This document shows, one piece after another, positions 1 through 8,618 of a DNA stretch of 64,000 nucleotides. Made by a program: the position numbers and the translations under genes. The number at the start of each line of letters is the position of its first letter. Within the stretch, counting starts at the first letter, position 1. The DNA comes from an uncultured Alphaproteobacteria bacterium. GTDB lineage: Bacteria; Pseudomonadota; Alphaproteobacteria; Geminicoccales; Geminicoccaceae. The stretch lies in assembly GCA_937995535.1 (NCBI GenBank), contig CALKJU010000004.1, forward strand, positions 29,107-93,106. The letters run 5' to 3'. The notes beneath the pieces are model-generated. The model was given only the letters and a program-made list of their open reading frames with translations. It was not told the origin of the DNA and searched no databases.

Positions 1-565
1 GATCGGGCCAGGCGACCGGGCGTTGCCAGCGCCGCCCGTCCTCGACGGCCACACGGTCGAGCAGCATGTCCTCCGGCAGCGCGATCACGACCGGGCCCGG
101 ACGACCGCCGACGGCCGTGACGAAGGCCCGGTGCAGCACTTCCGGGAGACGCGCCGCGTCCTCGACCTGCGTCACCCACTTCGCGATACCGCCGAACATC
201 TGGCGGTAGTCGACCTCCTGGAAGGCGTCGCGCCCGACCGCCGCGCGCTCGATCTGGCCGATGAACAGGAGCAGCGGCGTGCTGTCCTGCTGCGCCACGT
301 GGACGCCGCTGCTGGCGTTGGTGGCGCCGGGCCCGCGCGTAACCAGGGCGATGCCGGGCCGACCGGTCAGCTTGCCATAGGCCTCGGCCATCATCGCCGC
401 GCCGCCCTCCTGGCGGCAGACGACGAAGCGCAGCTCGGGCACGTCGTGCAGCGCGTCGAGCACGGCAAGGTAGCTCTCGCCCGGCACGCCGAACAGCAGG
501 TCGGCGCCGTGGCACCGGAGCTGGTCGACCAGGATCTGCCCACCGGTGCGACGATTGTCGGCCAT
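1..565 (-). CDS. Thiamine-diphosphate-dependent enzyme, acetolactate-synthase-like N-terminus (partial)
   Basis: The gene runs off the left edge, so only the first ~188 residues are present. The start is the ATG at 565 on the minus strand, reading MADNRRTGGQILVDQL. This is the ThDP-binding Pyr domain of the acetolactate synthase/pyruvate oxidase superfamily. It shows the entry motif FGVPGESYL near residue 25, the catalytic-Glu region CRQEGGAAMMAEAYGKLTG, then TRGPGATNASSG and FIGQIE. Family members decarboxylate or ligate 2-oxo acids with ThDP, FAD or Mg. The C-terminal GDG motif that would narrow the substrate lies outside the window. The nearby CoA ligase could suggest oxalate metabolism, but this N-terminus is a generic acetolactate-synthase type, so the substrate is undetermined. 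Confidence 0.85.
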   Translation of the reverse strand, partial: MADNRRTGGQILVDQLRCHGADLLFGVPGESYLAVLDALHDVPELRFVVCRQEGGAAMMAEAYGKLTGRPGIALVTRGPGATNASSGVHVAQQDSTPLLLFIGQIERAAVGRDAFQEVDYRQMFGGIAKWVTQVEDAARLPEVLHRAFVTAVGGRPGPVVIALPEDMLLDRVAVEDGRRWQRPVAWPD

Positions 566-819
566 GCCCTGCTTCCCTCCGCTGCCCGGCTACATCTAGC
601 GTGGCGTCCGCAACGCTGCACAGCCCGGGTCAGGCGGGCGACCGAGGGTCGCTCGTACGCGGAGCAGGCGAGATCAGATCACATTCTGAAAAAAACATAA
701 CGTTCAAGTTGCTGTTGACCGCGTGATCGGGCGGTCCAGTTCTCAAAGTCGTCGAGCGATATGATCCTCGGATCCGATCGCTTCGTTCGTCTTTATCCTG
801 TCATCTGAGGAGTTGAGGC

Positions 820-1302
820 ATGCGGAAGGTTCTTCTCGCCACGGCCGTCGCCGTGCCTGCGATGCTGGCCGCTCAGGCGGTTCTGGCCAAGGACATCGTC
901 GATACCGCGGTCGCGGCCGGGTCGTTCAACACGCTCGTCGCCGCGGTGCAGGCGGCCGGTCTCGTCGAAACGCTCAAGGGCCCGGGTCCGTTCACCGTGT
1001 TCGCGCCGACCGACGAGGCGTTCGCCGCGCTGCCGGCTGGCACCGTCGACGAGCTGCTGAAGCCCGAGAACAAGGACCAGCTCGTCGCGATCCTCACCTA
1101 CCATGTCGTGCCGGGCAAGGTCATGGCGAGCGACGCCGCGGGCAAGACCGCTGAGCTGACCACCGTCCAGGGCGGCACGCTCGCGGTCGACGGCACCGGC
1201 ACGGGCGTCACCGTCCAGGGCGCGAGTGTCACGATGGCCGACGTCGCCGCCGACAACGGCGTGATCCACGTGATCGACAAGGTGATTCTGCCGTCCTCGT
1301 GA
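820..1302 (+). CDS. Secreted fasciclin (FAS1) domain protein
   Basis: A 160-residue protein with a signal peptide (residues 1-23, ending AQAVLA) followed by one FAS1 domain filling the rest. Hallmarks are the first FAS1 motif, [17 protein letters not shown] near residue 65, the [10 protein letters not shown] segment near residue 95, and the closing [16 protein letters not shown]1 domains mediate adhesion or carbohydrate/protein contacts outside the cytoplasm, and single-domain secreted forms are common in Proteobacteria. An SD-like GAGG precedes the ATG. The gene is monocistronic, closed by the strong terminator at 1356-1386. Its ligand cannot be told from sequence. Confidence 0.93.
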   Translation: MRKVLLATAVAVPAMLAAQAVLAKDIVDTAVAAGSFNTLVAAVQAAGLVETLKGPGPFTVFAPTDEAFAALPAGTVDELLKPENKDQLVAILTYHVVPGKVMASDAAGKTAELTTVQGGTLAVDGTGTGVTVQGASVTMADVAADNGVIHVIDKVILPSS

Positions 1303-1355
1303 TCCCGGCACGAATGCCTCGCGTAGAAGACGACGTTACTTCCCCCGCAACTCTG

Positions 1356-1386
1356 GCCCCGGTCGATCTCGACCGGGGCTTTTTTT
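1356..1386 (+). terminator. Rho-independent terminator after the fasciclin gene
   Basis: Perfect inverted repeat GCCCCGGTCGA / TCGACCGGGGC (1356-1366 and 1369-1379) followed by seven T residues (1380-1386). It lies 53 bp past the fasciclin stop and just before the 3' end of the convergent reductase gene. Confidence 0.93.
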
Positions 1387-1392
1387 CGTCGC

Positions 1393-2367
1393 TCAGCCGC
1401 AGCCGGCCGAGCGCGCGCGAAGGCGGGCAAGCGCCAGCACGGTGTCGATCGTCGGCGTCCGCAGCCCCACCAGACGGCCCATCTCCTGGACCGCCGCCAC
1501 CAGCGCATCGAGCTCCAGCGGCCGGCCCCGCTCCAGGTCCTGCAGCATCGAGGTGCGGTGCGCGCCGACGGCACCGGCCCCGGCGATGCGCCGATCGACG
1601 TCGATCGCGAACCGGACACCCAGCCGCTCGGCGATCGCCTGCGCCTCCAGCATCATCGCCCGCGCCACGCTCCGCGCGCCCGGATCGGCGACGATCGCGT
1701 CGAGGGTCGCCGTGGTCAGCACGCTGATCGGGTTGAAGCTGAGATTACCCCACAGCTTGACCCAGATCTCGTCGCGGATGCGCGGCCGGACCGGGGCCTT
1801 CAGCCCGGCCGCGATCAACGCCTCGGCGAGACGCTGGACCCGCTCGCTGCGCGCGCCATCGGGCTCGCCGAGCGAGAAGCGGTCGCCCTCGATCAGCTCG
1901 ACGACGCCCGGCGCCACAACCTCGGCGGCCGGGTAGACCACGCAGCCGATGACGCGCTGCGGGCCGATCCCGTCCCACTGCACGTCGCCGGGATCGACCG
2001 AGGCCAGCCGTGCATCCCGCCAGGGACCGTCGAGCCGGTGAAAGTACCACCAGGGCACGCCGTTGACCGCCATCACCACGGCGGTCGCAGGGCCCAGCAG
2101 GTGGCGCATCGCCGGCACGGCTGCCGGCACCTGATGCGCCTTCAAGGTGACGATGACATAGTCCTGCGGCCCGAGCTCGGCCGGATCGTCGGTCGCCGGC
2201 GGGCGGACCAGGACGCTGTCGCCGCCGTGGCGCAGCTCCAGGCCGCGGGTGCGCAGTGCCTCGAGCTGGGTGCCGCGTGCGATCAGCGCCACCTCGAGCC
2301 CGGCGACGGCGAGGCGCGCGCCGAGCAGCCCACCGATCGCACCCGCACCGTAGATCGTGATCCTCAC
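1393..2367 (-). CDS. Ketopantoate reductase family (ApbA/PanE-like) oxidoreductase
   Basis: 324 residues. The N-terminus MRITIYGAGAIGGLLGARLA is the Rossmann GxGxxG NADP site of 2-dehydropantoate 2-reductases. A second-domain family signature, DEIWVKLWGNLSFNPISVLT, carries the conserved Lys of the catalytic helix near residue 215. True PanE makes pantoate for CoA synthesis, but many paralogs in catabolic operons reduce other 2-oxo acids. Here the start overlaps by 4 bp (ATGA) the stop of the upstream CoA ligase gene on the same strand, so the pair is cotranscribed. That favours a catabolic role over pantothenate synthesis. This is inference, and the substrate is open. Confidence 0.85.
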   Translation of the reverse strand: MRITIYGAGAIGGLLGARLAVAGLEVALIARGTQLEALRTRGLELRHGGDSVLVRPPATDDPAELGPQDYVIVTLKAHQVPAAVPAMRHLLGPATAVVMAVNGVPWWYFHRLDGPWRDARLASVDPGDVQWDGIGPQRVIGCVVYPAAEVVAPGVVELIEGDRFSLGEPDGARSERVQRLAEALIAAGLKAPVRPRIRDEIWVKLWGNLSFNPISVLTTATLDAIVADPGARSVARAMMLEAQAIAERLGVRFAIDVDRRIAGAGAVGAHRTSMLQDLERGRPLELDALVAAVQEMGRLVGLRTPTIDTVLALARLRARSAGCG

Positions 2368-3914
2368 GGCTCGAGGCCGAGCCGTGCGGCGAGCCCGATC
2401 CGCTGCAGCTTGCCGGTGGCACCCTTCGGGATCTCGGGCACGAACAGGATCCGCCGCGGAACCTTGAAGTCCGCGAGGCGCTCGGCGGCGAAGGCGCGCA
2501 GCCCCGGCTCGTCGAGGCTCGCCCCGTCGCGCAACACGACCGCGGCCGCGACCTCCTCGCCGAGCTTGTCGTGCCGCAGCGCGAAGCAGACCACCTGGGC
2601 GACCGCCGGGTGCTCGGACAGCACGGCATCGACCTCGAGCGGCGAAACCTTCTCCCCGCCCCGGTTGATGATCTCCTTGAGGCGGCCGGTGAGCGTGAGG
2701 TAGCCGGCGGCGTCGATCACGCCCTCGTCGCCGGTGCGGAACCAGCGTCGCCCCTCGGCCTCGACGAACGCCTTGGCGTTGGCCTCGGGGTTGCGCTCGT
2801 AGCCGGCGGTCACGTTGGCGCCGGAGATCACGACCTCGCCGGCGCTGCCGGTCGGCACGAACGCTCCGGCCTCGTCCATGACACGGACCAGCGGCCCGGC
2901 GGCGCGCCCGACGCTACCCGGCCGCCGTTCGCCCGGCGGCAGGGGATTGCTCGTCATCTGGTGCGCGGCCTCGGTCATCCCGTAAGATTCGATGACGGGG
3001 CAGCGGAACGCGCCCTCGAGCTCGCGCAGCACCGCCGGCGGCAGCGAGGCGGAGCTCGAGCGGATCAGCCGCAGCTTGGCGCGGGCCAGCGCCTCGGGGT
3101 TGCGCGCCGCGCGGGCGAGAATCGCCTGATGCATGGTCGGCACGGCGGTGTACCAGCTCGGCTGGGCCTCCTCGAGCCAGGCGAAGAAGCGCAGCGCGTT
3201 GAACGGGCCCGGCGCGAACAGTGACCCCCCGGCGCCGAGCGCCGCCAGCGTCGCCGCCATCAGCCCATGGATGTGGAACAGCGGCATGATGCTGAGGCAG
3301 CGATCCGCGGCGGTGAGCGCCACCGCAGCGATGATGTGCTGTGCCGAGGCGGCGAGGTTCGCCTGGGTCAGCGGCACGATCTTCGGCCGCGCTGTCGTCC
3401 CGGAAGTGTGCAGCACCAGGGCGGTGTCGTCAGGTTCGGCCGGCCCCGGCGCGCCGCTCCCGATGCCACCGGATTCGGTCTCCGGCTCCAGCGCGAACGC
3501 CCCCGCCGCCGCCCCCGGCGGCACGCTCAGCCGCAGCACCCGGGCGCCGTGGCGGCGCGCGACCGTCGCCGCCGGGCCGGTGTCGCCGTCCGCCACGACC
3601 AGCGCCCTGGCTCCGAGGTCGCCGAGATAGAAGTCGAGCTCCTCGGCGCGGTAGGCGGGATTGAGCGGGGCCGTCGTGGCGCCCGCGGCGATCGCGAGGA
3701 AGGCGGTCGCCATCTCGGGGCCGGTCGGCAGCACGATGGCGACCCGGTCGTTGCGCCCGATGCCGAGCCGGTTCAGGCGCGCGACGGTGCGCTCGATCTG
3801 CCCGGCGAGGCCGGCGTGGTCGAGTGGCGGCCGGTCCGGCGCGAGGACCGCCGGGGCGGCGGGCGCCGCCGTCCTCAGCAGGTCGAGCACGGTGCGGGCT
3901 GCGGTCTCGGCCAT
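2364..3914 (-). CDS. Acyl-CoA synthetase, oxalate-CoA-ligase-like
   Basis: 516-residue AMP-forming ligase (ANL superfamily). Visible core motifs are the P-loop LHTSGTTARPKIVPL near residue 185, the aromatic motif ESYGMTEAAHQM near 315, the TGRLKEIINRGGEKVSPLE hinge near 420, and the C-terminal catalytic lysine in PKGATGKLQR. The stretches MPLFHIHGLMAATLAALGAG and WYTAVPTMHQ resemble oxalate-CoA ligases of the AAE3 type, so oxalate or another small dicarboxylate is the best guess. The ligase reaction is secure; the substrate is not. It is the first gene of a two-gene operon with the reductase (ATGA overlap) and faces the AraD1 gene across a 119-bp divergent promoter region. Confidence 0.85.
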   Translation of the reverse strand: MAETAARTVLDLLRTAAPAAPAVLAPDRPPLDHAGLAGQIERTVARLNRLGIGRNDRVAIVLPTGPEMATAFLAIAAGATTAPLNPAYRAEELDFYLGDLGARALVVADGDTGPAATVARRHGARVLRLSVPPGAAAGAFALEPETESGGIGSGAPGPAEPDDTALVLHTSGTTARPKIVPLTQANLAASAQHIIAAVALTAADRCLSIMPLFHIHGLMAATLAALGAGGSLFAPGPFNALRFFAWLEEAQPSWYTAVPTMHQAILARAARNPEALARAKLRLIRSSSASLPPAVLRELEGAFRCPVIESYGMTEAAHQMTSNPLPPGERRPGSVGRAAGPLVRVMDEAGAFVPTGSAGEVVISGANVTAGYERNPEANAKAFVEAEGRRWFRTGDEGVIDAAGYLTLTGRLKEIINRGGEKVSPLEVDAVLSEHPAVAQVVCFALRHDKLGEEVAAAVVLRDGASLDEPGLRAFAAERLADFKVPRRILFVPEIPKGATGKLQRIGLAARLGLEP

Positions 3915-4033
3915 CGGCGCGCCTCCCTTTGCGGGCGGCGAGGATGCACCGCGGCCCCCGGCGCGGGAAGTGCCGCTTGACCGCCGCCCGGCGCGCGGCG
4001 AGACCGGCGAGGGGCGTCGCGGGAGAGGCGGAC

Positions 4034-5017
4034 ATGAACCTGGTGCAACTGCGGCTGCGCGACGGCGGTCGCGCGGTCGGGGTCGTTGACGGTGACCGGC
4101 TGCGCCTGCTCGACGGCGTCGCCAGCGTCTACGAGCTGGCCGGGCAGGCGATCAGCCGCGGCACCTCGCTCGCCGGCGCCGCCGGCGCCCGGCTCGGGCA
4201 GCGGGTCGAAAGCTACGACGACGTGATCGCCCAGCGCCGGATCCTCAACCCGGTCGATCATCCCGACCCGGCCCATCTCCACGTCACCGGCACCGGCCTG
4301 ACCCATCTCGGCAGTGCCGCGACCCGCGCCGCGATGCACGCCGTGGCCGACCAGGAGCTGACCGACTCGATGAAGATGTTCCGCATGGGGGTCGAGGGCG
4401 GCCGGCCGCTGCCAGGCCAGATCGGCGTCCAGCCGGAGTGGTTCTTCAAGGGTGACGGCTCGACCGTGGTCCCGCCGGAGGGCGAGCTGGTGGCGCCGAC
4501 CTTCGCCGAGGACGCCGGCGAGGAGCCGGAAATCGCCGGGCTCTACGTGATCGCCGGCGACGGCACGCCGTGGCGGCTCGGCTTCGCGCTCGGCAACGAG
4601 TTTTCCGATCACGTCATGGAGCGCCGGAACTACCTGTTCCTCGCCCACTCCAAGCTGCGCAGCTCGAGCTTCGGGCCCGAGCTGCGCACCGGTGCGTTGC
4701 CGCCGAGCGTCGAGGGAACCAGCGCCATCCGTCGCGAGCGGCGGATCATCTGGCAGAAGCCGTGGCTCAGCGGCGAGGCGAACATGTCCCACAGCCTCGC
4801 CAACCTCGAGCACCACCACTTCAAGTACCGGGCGTTCCGCCGCCCCGGCGACGTCCACGTGCACTTCTTCGGCACGGCCACGCTCAGCTTCGCCGACGGC
4901 ATCCGAACGCAGCCCGGCGACCGGTTCGAGATCAGCTGCGCCGCGTTCGGCCGGCCGCTGCGCAACACGCTCGCCGCCGAGCGGGGCGAAACGCCGGTCG
5001 TGGTCCGCGCGCTCTAG
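4034..5017 (+). CDS. FAH-superfamily protein of the AraD1/GguC type
   Basis: 327 residues from the ATG at 4034, preceded by GGGAGAGGCGG. The protein has a fumarylacetoacetate-hydrolase-like fold, with acidic metal-site segments around GEEPEIAGLYVIAGDG and ALGNEFSDHVME and the late HVHFFGTATLSFADG strand typical of the AraD1/GguC branch. Those proteins are found in sugar-acid (arabonate-type) degradation and beside ChvE/Ggu sugar transporters, where a role as a keto-deoxy-sugar-acid dehydratase or hydrolase has been proposed. An upstream in-frame extension to 3824 exists but would overlap the divergent ligase gene and has no SD. The reaction in this organism is inferred only at family level. 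Confidence 0.82.
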   Translation: MNLVQLRLRDGGRAVGVVDGDRLRLLDGVASVYELAGQAISRGTSLAGAAGARLGQRVESYDDVIAQRRILNPVDHPDPAHLHVTGTGLTHLGSAATRAAMHAVADQELTDSMKMFRMGVEGGRPLPGQIGVQPEWFFKGDGSTVVPPEGELVAPTFAEDAGEEPEIAGLYVIAGDGTPWRLGFALGNEFSDHVMERRNYLFLAHSKLRSSSFGPELRTGALPPSVEGTSAIRRERRIIWQKPWLSGEANMSHSLANLEHHHFKYRAFRRPGDVHVHFFGTATLSFADGIRTQPGDRFEISCAAFGRPLRNTLAAERGETPVVVRAL

Positions 5018-5028
5018 CGCCGCTCCGG

Positions 5029-5979
5029 TCAGCTGGCGACGCCGGCCTCGACGTCGAGCAGCCCGCGGCGGCGCGCCCATTCGCGCACGACGGCCTCGAG
5101 CTCGGCGTCGCCGCCCTCCGGCAGCGCGATCAGCAATCGGACGAGCTGGTCACCCTGGCGGCCGGCGGCATCGCGGATGCCCTTGCCGCGCAGACGCAGC
5201 GTCCGGCCCGAGCTCGAACCCTTGGGCACCGTCACCGCGACCTCACCGTCGATCGTCGGCACGCGGATCTTGCCGCCGAGCACCGCGGTCGCGAGCGGCA
5301 CCGGCTGGTCGAGCAGGATGTCGAGTCCCTTGCGGCCGAGCTGCGGATGCTCGGCGACCGTGACCTCGATCAGCGCATCGCCGGCCGGTCCCCCGCCGAC
5401 GCCCGGCTGGCCCTGACCCTTGAGGCGCAAGGTGGTCCCGCTCTCGATCCCGGCCGGGATGCTCACTTCGAGCGAACGCCCGTCGGGCAACAGCACCCGG
5501 CGCTTGGCGCCGCGCGCCGCGTCGAGGAAGTCCACGGTGAGCTGGGCGCGGAGATCCTCCCCGCGGAAGGCCACGCCGCCCGGCCCGCCAGGGCGACCGG
5601 CCCGCGCGGCGCCGAACAGCTCGGAAAGGATGTCGTCGATCTCGCCGCCGCCTGCCCCGCCGGGCCCGCGCCCCCAGGAGAAGCTGAACCCGCCCGGGCC
5701 GGCACCGGGTCGCGCCCCGCCACGCGGCCGGAAGCCCTGGGCGAACGGCTTCTCGTTGCCCTGCTCGTCGATCTCGCCGCGGTCGTAGCGGGCGCGCTTG
5801 TCCTTGTCGGAAAGGATCTCGTAGGCGGCGGAGATCTGCTTGAAGCGCTCCTCGGCCTTACGATCGCCCGGATTGACATCCGGGTGGTATTGCTTGGCGA
5901 GCTTGCGGTAAGCCTTCTGGATCTCGGCGTCGCTCGCCGACTTGGTCACGCCGAGGATGCTGTAGAGCGACTTGCTCAT
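5029..5979 (-). CDS. DnaJ/CbpA-type J-domain co-chaperone
   Basis: 316 residues. The J domain (1-65) has the invariant HPD in YHPDVNPGD, which stimulates DnaK ATPase. A Gly/Phe-rich linker (~85-135) follows, then the two beta-barrel client-binding domains of DnaJ C-terminal type (~150-300, e.g. [20 protein letters not shown] and [18 protein letters not shown]). There are no CxxCxGxG zinc repeats, so this is a type II (CbpA-like) J protein, not canonical DnaJ. It lies downstream of hsp20 on the same strand, separated by a terminator, so the two probably have separate transcripts while forming a chaperone neighbourhood. No obvious RpoH promoter was found directly upstream. Confidence 0.93.
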   Translation of the reverse strand: MSKSLYSILGVTKSASDAEIQKAYRKLAKQYHPDVNPGDRKAEERFKQISAAYEILSDKDKRARYDRGEIDEQGNEKPFAQGFRPRGGARPGAGPGGFSFSWGRGPGGAGGGEIDDILSELFGAARAGRPGGPGGVAFRGEDLRAQLTVDFLDAARGAKRRVLLPDGRSLEVSIPAGIESGTTLRLKGQGQPGVGGGPAGDALIEVTVAEHPQLGRKGLDILLDQPVPLATAVLGGKIRVPTIDGEVAVTVPKGSSSGRTLRLRGKGIRDAAGRQGDQLVRLLIALPEGGDAELEAVVREWARRRGLLDVEAGVAS

Positions 5980-6040
5980 CGATCGAACCCGCGGCCGGAA
6001 AGAACGCCACGCGTCACCCTACTTGCGCGGGCGTCCCGGT

Positions 6041-6072
6041 GCAAAGAAAGGGCGCCGACCGACCGGCGCCCT
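6041..6072 (-). terminator. Rho-independent terminator of hsp20
   Basis: On the minus strand, 25 bp past the hsp20 stop, a perfect 9-bp stem AGGGCGCCG/CGGCGCCCT (arms 6064-6072 and 6049-6057) with a 6-nt loop is followed by TTCTTTGC. It separates hsp20 from the dnaJ-like gene. Confidence 0.85.
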
Positions 6073-6097
6073 CTCCCCATGCGGCGCCAGGCCCGGC

Positions 6098-6514
6098 TCA
6101 GGCCGCCTTGGCGGTGATCGCGATGGTCCGGGGCTTCAGCGCCTCCGGCACCTCGCGGGCGAGGTCAATGTGCAGGATCCCATGCTCGAGCGAGGCAGCC
6201 TTGACCTCGACATGCTCGCCGAGGGTGAAGCGACGCTCGAACGGCTCGCGCGCGATGCCGCGCCGGATCCAGCCCTCGCTCTCGGTCTGCTCGACCTTGC
6301 CGCGCACGCTCAAGATCCGGTCCTGCACGACCAGCTCGATGTCCTTCTCGGTGAACCCGGGCACGGCGAGGCTCAACCGATAGGCGTCCTCGCCGGTCTT
6401 GCGGATGTCGTAGGCCGGCGCGCTCGGCGCAGCCTCGGCGACACCGAAGAACTCGTCCGCCAGCCGCTCGAAGCGACGCAGCGAGCCGTACAGAGGAAGA
6501 GTGACGACGTTCAT
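6098..6514 (-). CDS. Small heat shock protein, Hsp20/IbpA family
   Basis: 138 residues from the ATG at 6514, with SD GGAGG five bases before it. The alpha-crystallin domain spans about residues 35-125: YDIRKTGEDAYRLSLAVPGF, then FTEKDIELVVQDRILSVRGK, then FERRFTLGEHVEVKAASLEHG. The terminal PRTIAI contains the IxI-type anchor used for oligomerisation. It is an ATP-independent holdase that keeps unfolding clients refoldable by DnaK/ClpB. Expression appears doubly heat-controlled, by an RpoH-like promoter (6611-6638) and a ROSE-type hairpin that buries the SD (6516-6538). A longer in-frame ORF upstream is only open frame and would remove the SD. Confidence 0.96.
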   Translation of the reverse strand: MNVVTLPLYGSLRRFERLADEFFGVAEAAPSAPAYDIRKTGEDAYRLSLAVPGFTEKDIELVVQDRILSVRGKVEQTESEGWIRRGIAREPFERRFTLGEHVEVKAASLEHGILHIDLAREVPEALKPRTIAITAKAA

Positions 6515-6515
6515 T

Positions 6516-6538
6516 GTATCCTCCAGATGAAGCGATAC
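6516..6538 (-). promoter_or_regulatory. ROSE-type RNA thermometer over the hsp20 ribosome-binding site
   Basis: The leader folds as GUAUC-(G)-CUUC / AUCU loop / GGAG-GAUAC. Five pairs (6538-6534 with 6520-6516) and four pairs (6532-6529 with 6524-6521, one of them U-G) flank a single bulged G at 6533. The whole SD GGAGG (6524-6520) is paired. The strand opposite the SD reads UCGCU, matching the UYGCU core of ROSE elements, whose hallmark is a bulged G opposite the SD. In this family, heat melts the helix and frees the SD. The identification rests on this hand-folded fit, not on a covariance search. Confidence 0.85.
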
Positions 6539-6610
6539 AGCCAGCGGCGCTCCCCGTGGACACGCCTTCGATCGGATCGTCGGTCCCGGCTGCGGCAACC
6601 GACGAGCGAG

Positions 6611-6638
6611 ATGTAAGGAAGGCACGAATCCGTTCAAG
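6611..6638 (-). promoter_or_regulatory. RpoH (sigma-32)-like promoter of hsp20
   Basis: On the minus strand CTTG (6638-6635, within CTTGAA) is followed after 17 nt by CTTACAT (6617-6611). The alphaproteobacterial RpoH consensus is CTTG-N17/18-CYTATMT, so one -10 position deviates. The predicted start leaves a leader of roughly 90 nt, a usual size for ROSE-containing leaders. Confidence 0.7.
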
Positions 6639-6706
6639 ATGGCGAGGCCGGGCTCCCCGGTGCGGCGCGCCTCGGCTAGATCGGCGCCGGGCCGCGGGGA
6701 GGCGGC

Positions 6707-7978
6707 GTGCCGATGACGATCCTCCTGGGTGCCGTCGCCGACGACTTCACCGGTGCCACGGACCTGTGCAACACGCTCGTGCGCAACGGAATGCGCGCGA
6801 TCCAGTTGATCGACCCGCCGCCGCCCGACCTCGCCGTGCCGGAGGCGGACGCGGTGGTCGTCGCGCTCAAGTCGCGGACCTGCCCGGCGCAGGAGGCGAT
6901 CGACCTGACGCTGCGCAGTCTCGACTGGCTGCGGCGCGCCGGAGCGCGGCAGATCCTGTTCAAATACTGCTCGACCTTCGACAGCACCGACGCGGGCAAC
7001 ATCGGCCCGGTGGCGGACGCGCTGCTCGACGCACTGGGCGCCGACTTCACCATCGCCTGCCCGGCCTTCCCGGAGACCGGGCGGACCGTCTACCGCGGCC
7101 ACCTGTTCGTCGGCGACGCACTGCTCTCCGACACCCACATGCGGCATCACCCGCTGACGCCGATGACCGACAGCAACCTCGTCCGGGTGCTGCAACGACA
7201 GACGTCCCGAACGGTGGGGCTGCTGCCCTACGCCGACGTCGACCGGGGTGTCGGTGCCGTCGCCGCAGCCGTGGTGCGCCTGCGCGACGCCGGCGTCACC
7301 TACGCCATCGCCGACGCGCTGAGCGACCAGCACCTCCTGACCCTCGGCGAGGCGCTGGCGGAGCTGCCCCTGATCACCGGCGGCTCGGGCATCGCGATGG
7401 GACTGCCGGAGAACTTCCGCCGGCAGGGCTTGCTGCAACCGGGCACGAATGCGGCGGCCCTGCCGCCCGTGCCGGGCCCGGCCGCGGTGCTGGCCGGCTC
7501 CTGCTCGGCCGCCACGCTCGCCCAGATCGAGGCGATGGCCGCGCACTGGCCAGCCCTCAAGCTCGACCCGATGCAGCTCGACGACGGGCAGGTCGTGGTG
7601 GACGCCCTGGATTGGGCGCGGCAGCGGCTCGCTGCCGGGCCCGTCCTGATCTACGCCAGCGCCCCACCCGCGGAGGTGGCCCAGGCGCAGCAGGTGCTCG
7701 GCCGCGAGGAGGCCGGGGCGCGGGTCGAGCGGGCGATGGCGGCGCTGGCGCGGGGTCTGGTCGAGGCCGGGGTCCGGCGCCTCGTGATCGCCGGCGGCGA
7801 GACCTCCGGTGCGGTGGTCAAGGCACTCGGCATCACCGGGCTGCGAATCGGGCAGCAGATCGACCCCGGTGTGCCGTGCTGCGTCACGATCGGCACGCCG
7901 ACACTTGCCCTCGCGCTCAAGTCCGGCAATTTCGGCGGGCCCGACTTCTTCACCAAGGCTCTGGAGACGATGCCTTGA
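6707..7978 (+). CDS. otnK: 3-oxo-tetronate kinase (four-carbon acid sugar kinase)
   Basis: 423 residues. The N-terminus LLGAVADDFTGATDLCNTLV is the DUF1537 kinase N-domain signature. KYCSTFDSTDAGNIGPVADA and CPAFPETGRTVYRGHLFVGD are typical of OtnK, and the C-terminal nucleotide domain shows IAGGETSGAVVKALGI. OtnK phosphorylates 3-oxo-tetronate at C4 in D-erythronate/L-threonate catabolism. The open frame starts at GTG 6707, and ATG 6713 is an equally good start; a GGGGAGG stretch lies just upstream. The stop overlaps the TTG start of otnC, so the two successive enzymes are translationally coupled. The gene is divergent from hsp20. Confidence 0.92.
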   Translation: MPMTILLGAVADDFTGATDLCNTLVRNGMRAIQLIDPPPPDLAVPEADAVVVALKSRTCPAQEAIDLTLRSLDWLRRAGARQILFKYCSTFDSTDAGNIGPVADALLDALGADFTIACPAFPETGRTVYRGHLFVGDALLSDTHMRHHPLTPMTDSNLVRVLQRQTSRTVGLLPYADVDRGVGAVAAAVVRLRDAGVTYAIADALSDQHLLTLGEALAELPLITGGSGIAMGLPENFRRQGLLQPGTNAAALPPVPGPAAVLAGSCSAATLAQIEAMAAHWPALKLDPMQLDDGQVVVDALDWARQRLAAGPVLIYASAPPAEVAQAQQVLGREEAGARVERAMAALARGLVEAGVRRLVIAGGETSGAVVKALGITGLRIGQQIDPGVPCCVTIGTPTLALALKSGNFGGPDFFTKALETMP

Positions 7979-8607
7979 GCGACAGTGCCGCGCGGGACGC
8001 GATCTGCCGCCTCGGCAGATCCTTGTTCGACCGCGGGCTGACCTTCGGCAGCTCCGGAAACATCAGCGTGCGGTTCGGCGACGGCTGGCTGATGACGCCG
8101 ACGAACGTCCGCCTCGGCGACCTCGATCCGGCGCGCCTGAGCCGTCTCGACGACGCCGGCCGCCACGTCGCTGGCGATCCGCCGACCAAGGAGACCTTCC
8201 TGCATCTCGGCATGTACCGGCGGCGCCCGGCGGCTCGCGCGGTGGTCCACCTGCACTCGACCTGGTCGGTCGCGGTGAGCATCCTCGCCGACGTCGACCC
8301 GGACGACGTGCTCCCGCCACTGACCGCCTACTACGTGATGCGGGTCGGCCGGCTGCCGCTCGTGCCGTACTACCGTCCGGGCGATCCGGCCCTCGGCGCG
8401 GCCGTGGAAGCCCTCGCCGACCGGCACCATGCGGTCCTGCTCGCGAACCATGGCCCGGTCGTCGCCGGCAGCGACCTCGATGCCGCGGCCAACGCGATCG
8501 AGGAACTCGAGGAGACCGCCAAACTGCACCTGCTGCTGCGTGGGCTGCCGGTGCGCCCGCTGACCGGGGCGCAGGTCGCCGACGTGCGACAGCATTTCCC
8601 CACGTAA
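7975..8607 (+). CDS. otnC: 3-oxo-tetronate 4-phosphate decarboxylase (class II aldolase family)
   Basis: 210 residues from a TTG start overlapping the otnK stop (TTGA). Class II aldolase/adducin fold: FGSSGNISVRFGDGWLMTP near residue 25 (phosphate and metal region), KETFLHLGMYRRRPAARAVV, the zinc ligands in VVHLHSTWS, and LLANHGPVVAG with the late His. OtnC converts 3-oxo-tetronate 4-phosphate to dihydroxyacetone phosphate plus CO2, the step after OtnK. The coupling to otnK and the OtnI-like isomerase at 10698-11477 support this assignment over fuculose-phosphate aldolase. Confidence 0.9.
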   Translation: MSDSAARDAICRLGRSLFDRGLTFGSSGNISVRFGDGWLMTPTNVRLGDLDPARLSRLDDAGRHVAGDPPTKETFLHLGMYRRRPAARAVVHLHSTWSVAVSILADVDPDDVLPPLTAYYVMRVGRLPLVPYYRPGDPALGAAVEALADRHHAVLLANHGPVVAGSDLDAAANAIEELEETAKLHLLLRGLPVRPLTGAQVADVRQHFPT

Positions 8608-8618
8608 GGAGTGATTGG

